64,000 nt of DNA from positions 744,001-808,000 of the forward strand of contig NZ_CP126981.1 in assembly GCF_030252325.1 (NCBI RefSeq). The letters run 5' to 3'. The notes under the pieces were generated by a model. It did not search any database. It was not told the origin of the DNA and saw only the letters and a list, made by a program, of their open reading frames with translations. The DNA comes from Candidatus Mycobacterium wuenschmannii (GTDB taxonomy: Bacteria; Actinomycetota; Actinomycetes; Mycobacteriales; Mycobacteriaceae). Both the position numbers and the translations under genes were made by a program. Positions 61,902 through 64,000 of the stretch are shown here, in pieces (positions within the stretch are counted from its first letter, which is position 1; the number at the start of each line of letters is the position of its first letter).

Positions 61902-62654
61902 TTAGCGGTCGTGGTGCTTGCCGTGCTCGGGGCAGCTGCCGTTCACGGCGTCCTTGACGTCGATTCGCTTGGCCTGCAGGGCGTTACCGCTGTCGCGGGT
62001 GCCGTGCGCCACCAGGCACTTGCCCTGAACGATGACGTGCGCGTCGGCCGGCGTCTTCTTCTTGTACTTGGTGGTGTCGGTGACGTTCACGGTGATCGTC
62101 GACGGATTGCCTTGCGCGTCAGTGCCATTCAGTGTGATCGTGTTGCCCGCGACCGAGGCGACCTGACCGTGCGGCGGAATCTGGTGGTGCGGCTTGTCGC
62201 CGGCCGGGTGCGGCGCGGGTCCGGGGCACTTCCCGTCGACCGCGGCGCTGACCTTCACCGCGCGGGCGTTGATCGGGCCGCCCGCCGGGGCGTCGGCCTC
62301 GTGGTCGGGGTGGACCCACACGCAGCTGCCGACGGTGACGTCGGTCAACTGCGCCGGGGTGATCTCGTCGATGGTGGTGGACGGCGTGAAGTCGACGGTC
62401 GTGGGACCGGACTTCGCGGTGACCTGGATCGTGCTGCCGGACACCGAGTCGATGATGCCCTTTACCCAGTCGTGGCTCTTGTCGGACGCCGACGGGGTTG
62501 ATGAAGTGGGGGCGCTGGCGCTGCTGCTCGGGCTCGCCGGAGCGGGCTTGGTCTCGCTGGAGTTTCCACACGCGGCGAGGGACAGCGCGGTGGCTCCGGT
62601 GACAGCGAGCAGCGCGGCGCGGGACATTCGCGCGGTCGAGAGGGTGGCAGGCAT
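61902..62654 (-). CDS. Lipoprotein with two DUF5666-like domains
   Basis: 250 residues from ATG 62654 with AAAGGA upstream. Signal and lipobox ALSLAACGN, then a Ser/Pro/Ala linker (PASPSSSASAPTSS). Two small beta-barrel-like repeats follow: WVKGIIDSVSGSTIQVTAKSG... with TVGSCVWVHP, and GQVASVAGNTITLNGTDAQG... with VQGKCLVAHG. Each ends in a Cys-containing phrase (GKCPGPAP and GSCPEHGK). This is the pattern of DUF5666 lipoproteins. The C-terminus is His-rich (HGKHHDR). Role unknown. Confidence 0.8.
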   Translation of the reverse strand: MPATLSTARMSRAALLAVTGATALSLAACGNSSETKPAPASPSSSASAPTSSTPSASDKSHDWVKGIIDSVSGSTIQVTAKSGPTTVDFTPSTTIDEITPAQLTDVTVGSCVWVHPDHEADAPAGGPINARAVKVSAAVDGKCPGPAPHPAGDKPHHQIPPHGQVASVAGNTITLNGTDAQGNPSTITVNVTDTTKYKKKTPADAHVIVQGKCLVAHGTRDSGNALQAKRIDVKDAVNGSCPEHGKHHDR

Positions 62655-62769
62655 CGGGGTCCTTTCGGTCGTCGGCCTCGATGAGGTGGCCGACTCGGGC
62701 AACGGATATCACCCTTGAGGTCGCCGTTAAGCGCAGGCTTGAGGCCACTTAAGAGCGCGCTGTGTAAAC

Positions 62770-62787
62770 CGCGGTGGGAACACCGCG
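62770..62787 (+). promoter_or_regulatory. Hairpin with GGAA tetraloop upstream of thioredoxin gene
   Basis: CGCGGTG (62770-62776) pairs with CACCGCG (62781-62787) around GGAA, a GNRA-type loop. A smaller stem GCGTT-AATC-AACGC (62798-62811) ends on the base before the GTG start. The 157-bp divergent gap shows nothing else. A role in trx expression or termination is possible. Confidence 0.4.
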
Positions 62788-62811
62788 TCATCGGCATGCG
62801 TTAATCAACGC

Positions 62812-63174
62812 GTGACTACCCAAGAACTCACCGCCGCGCAGTTCAACGAAACGATCAACGGCAACGACATCGTGCTCGTCGACTTCTGGGCGTCGTGGTG
62901 CGGCCCGTGCCGGCAGTTCGCACCGACATTCGCCGCCTCCGCGGACAAGCACCCCGACGTGGTGCACGCCAAGGTGGACACCGAAGCCGAGCAGGAACTC
63001 GCCGCTGCCGCGCAGATCCGCTCCATCCCGACGCTGATGGCCTTCAAGAAGGGCAAGCTCATCTTCAACCAAGCGGGCGCGCTGCCGGCCGCCGCGCTGG
63101 AGGACCTGGTTCAGCAGGTGAAGGACTTCGACGTCGACGCCGCGATCGCGACCCAAGAGGGCACCGAAGCTTGA
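62812..63174 (+). CDS. Thioredoxin
   Basis: 120 residues from GTG 62812. The redox site is WASWCGPCRQF, with Cys30 and Cys33, and the cis-Pro follows in IRSIPTLMAFKKGKL. A typical length plus a short C-terminal tail. It reduces protein disulphides with thioredoxin reductase. It corresponds to the thioredoxin just before echA12 in M. tuberculosis (Rv1471, named trxB1 there, although it is a thioredoxin and not a reductase). Confidence 0.95.
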   Translation: MTTQELTAAQFNETINGNDIVLVDFWASWCGPCRQFAPTFAASADKHPDVVHAKVDTEAEQELAAAAQIRSIPTLMAFKKGKLIFNQAGALPAAALEDLVQQVKDFDVDAAIATQEGTEA

Positions 63175-63195
63175 GCTAAACCCGACGAGTCACGC

Positions 63196-63214
63196 GTTAC
63201 CGTTCAACGGTGAC
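63196..63214 (+). promoter_or_regulatory. Promoter and overlapping inverted repeat at echA12 start
   Basis: TACCGT (63198-63203) lies exactly six bases before GTG 63210, a leaderless arrangement. The same bases form an inverted repeat, GTTACCGTT-C-AACGGTGAC, with one mismatch, which spans the -10, the start site and the start codon. A repressor bound here would block initiation. Confidence 0.45.
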
Positions 63215-64000
63215 CATGGTCCTCGTCGAACACCCCCGCCCGCACGTCGCGCTGATCACCCTAAACCGGCCCGAGCGAATGAACTCCATGGCCTTCGACG
63301 TCATGGTTCCGCTCAAAGAGGTGCTCGAGGACATCACCTACGACAACTCCGTCAGGGTTGTCGTGCTGACCGGAGCCGGCAAAGGGTTCTCTTCGGGTGC
63401 GGACCACAAATCGGCCGGTTCGGTTCCGCATGTTCAAGACCTGACCCGGCCCACCTATGCACTGCGGTCGATGGCGATCCTCGACGACGTCATCCTGGCA
63501 CTGCGCAAAATGCACCAACCCGTGATCGCCGCGGTCAACGGCGCCGCGATCGGCGGCGGGCTGTGTCTGGCCCTGGCCGCCGACATCCGCGTTGCCGCGA
63601 ACGGCGCGTACTTCCGGGCCGCCGGCATCAACAACGGGCTGACCGCGAGCGAGTTGGGATTGAGCTACCTACTGCCGCGCGCCATCGGCTCGTCGCGGGC
63701 TTTCGAGATCATGCTGACCGGTCGCGACGTCGACGCCGAGGAGGCCGAGCGCATCGGGCTGGTGTCGAGTCAGGTACCCGACGAGCAACTGCTGGAGACC
63801 TGTTACGACATGGCCGAGCGCATCGCCGCGTTCTCCCGGCCGGGCGTCGAGTTGACCAAGCGCACGCTATGGAGTGGACTGGACGCCGCTAGCCTGGAAG
63901 GGCACATGCAGGCCGAAGGTCTCGGACAGCTCTTCGTCCGCCTGCTCACCGGCAACTTCGAAGAAGCGGTTGCCGCGCGCGCCGAAAAGCGCCCGCCGGT
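63210..64000 (+). CDS. echA12: Enoyl-CoA hydratase EchA12, 3' end cut by window
   Basis: 263 codons are visible from GTG 63210 (ATG 63216 is the next start) with no stop before the window edge; only a few codons should be missing. Crotonase signatures are RVVVLTGAGKGFSSGADHKSAG and the oxyanion-hole/catalytic stretch PVIAAVNGAAIGGGLCLALAADIRVA. NNGLTASELGLSYLLPRAIGSSRAFEIMLTGR follows, nearly identical to what I know of M. tuberculosis EchA12 (Rv1472). It hydrates trans-2-enoyl-CoA or a related substrate. Confidence 0.93.
   Translation, partial: MTMVLVEHPRPHVALITLNRPERMNSMAFDVMVPLKEVLEDITYDNSVRVVVLTGAGKGFSSGADHKSAGSVPHVQDLTRPTYALRSMAILDDVILALRKMHQPVIAAVNGAAIGGGLCLALAADIRVAANGAYFRAAGINNGLTASELGLSYLLPRAIGSSRAFEIMLTGRDVDAEEAERIGLVSSQVPDEQLLETCYDMAERIAAFSRPGVELTKRTLWSGLDAASLEGHMQAEGLGQLFVRLLTGNFEEAVAARAEKRPP

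Overview
This window comes from a Mycobacterium outside the M. tuberculosis complex. The gene order is that of the Rv1410c to Rv1472 part of the tuberculosis chromosome (p55-lprG-ribC, ribA2-ribH, uvrC-rapZ-yvcK-whiA, gap-pgk-tpiA-secG, pgl-opcA-zwf2-tal-tkt, ctaB, qor, ctaA, an ABC transporter, mptB, the suf operon, trx, echA12). The DNA is GC-rich and carries PE, PPE and Esx genes. Departures from M. tuberculosis include a ppc gene after secG, a SufB without an intein, and different genes in the variable slots. I could not run any search, so orthologue names rest on recognition of the protein sequences.

Layout. 1-5086: an envelope/regulatory block with a truncated beta-sandwich protein, a two-helix membrane protein, a very large SARP-AAA regulator, a small lipoprotein and a PH-like membrane protein. 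5070-11502: the LprG-P55 lipid export pair and the riboflavin genes, with two small secreted proteins between ribC and ribA2. 11637-16595: uvrC, rapZ, yvcK and whiA, linked by start/stop overlaps. 16760-27596: a DUF3556-type membrane protein, glycolysis genes, two tandem secreted aspartic-protease-like genes, secG and ppc. 27616-36295: an unknown gene, an atypical P450 and the minus-strand pentose phosphate operon, with a MIRU-type repeat wired between tal and zwf2.

36550-44090 is the most distinctive block. Between ctaB and qor lie a PPE4-like gene, a JmjC/cupin oxygenase, a sulfotransferase, and then a PE5-PPE4-EsxG-EsxH-like cassette (a paralogue of the ESX-3 substrate genes) preceded by a strong Zur-box-like palindrome. 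44097-50182 holds qor, a short ATP-grasp-like gene, ctaA, an ABC exporter and mptB. 50355-56611 is the complete sufRBDCSUT operon with a SufR-type operator at its start.

56718-64000: a small secreted protein, a second glucose-6-phosphate dehydrogenase, a GntR regulator divergent from a carotenoid oxygenase/acyl-CoA dehydrogenase pair (both probably driven from one 16-bp palindrome), a DUF5666-like lipoprotein, thioredoxin and the start of echA12. I saw no tRNA, rRNA, CRISPR array, insertion sequence or prophage.
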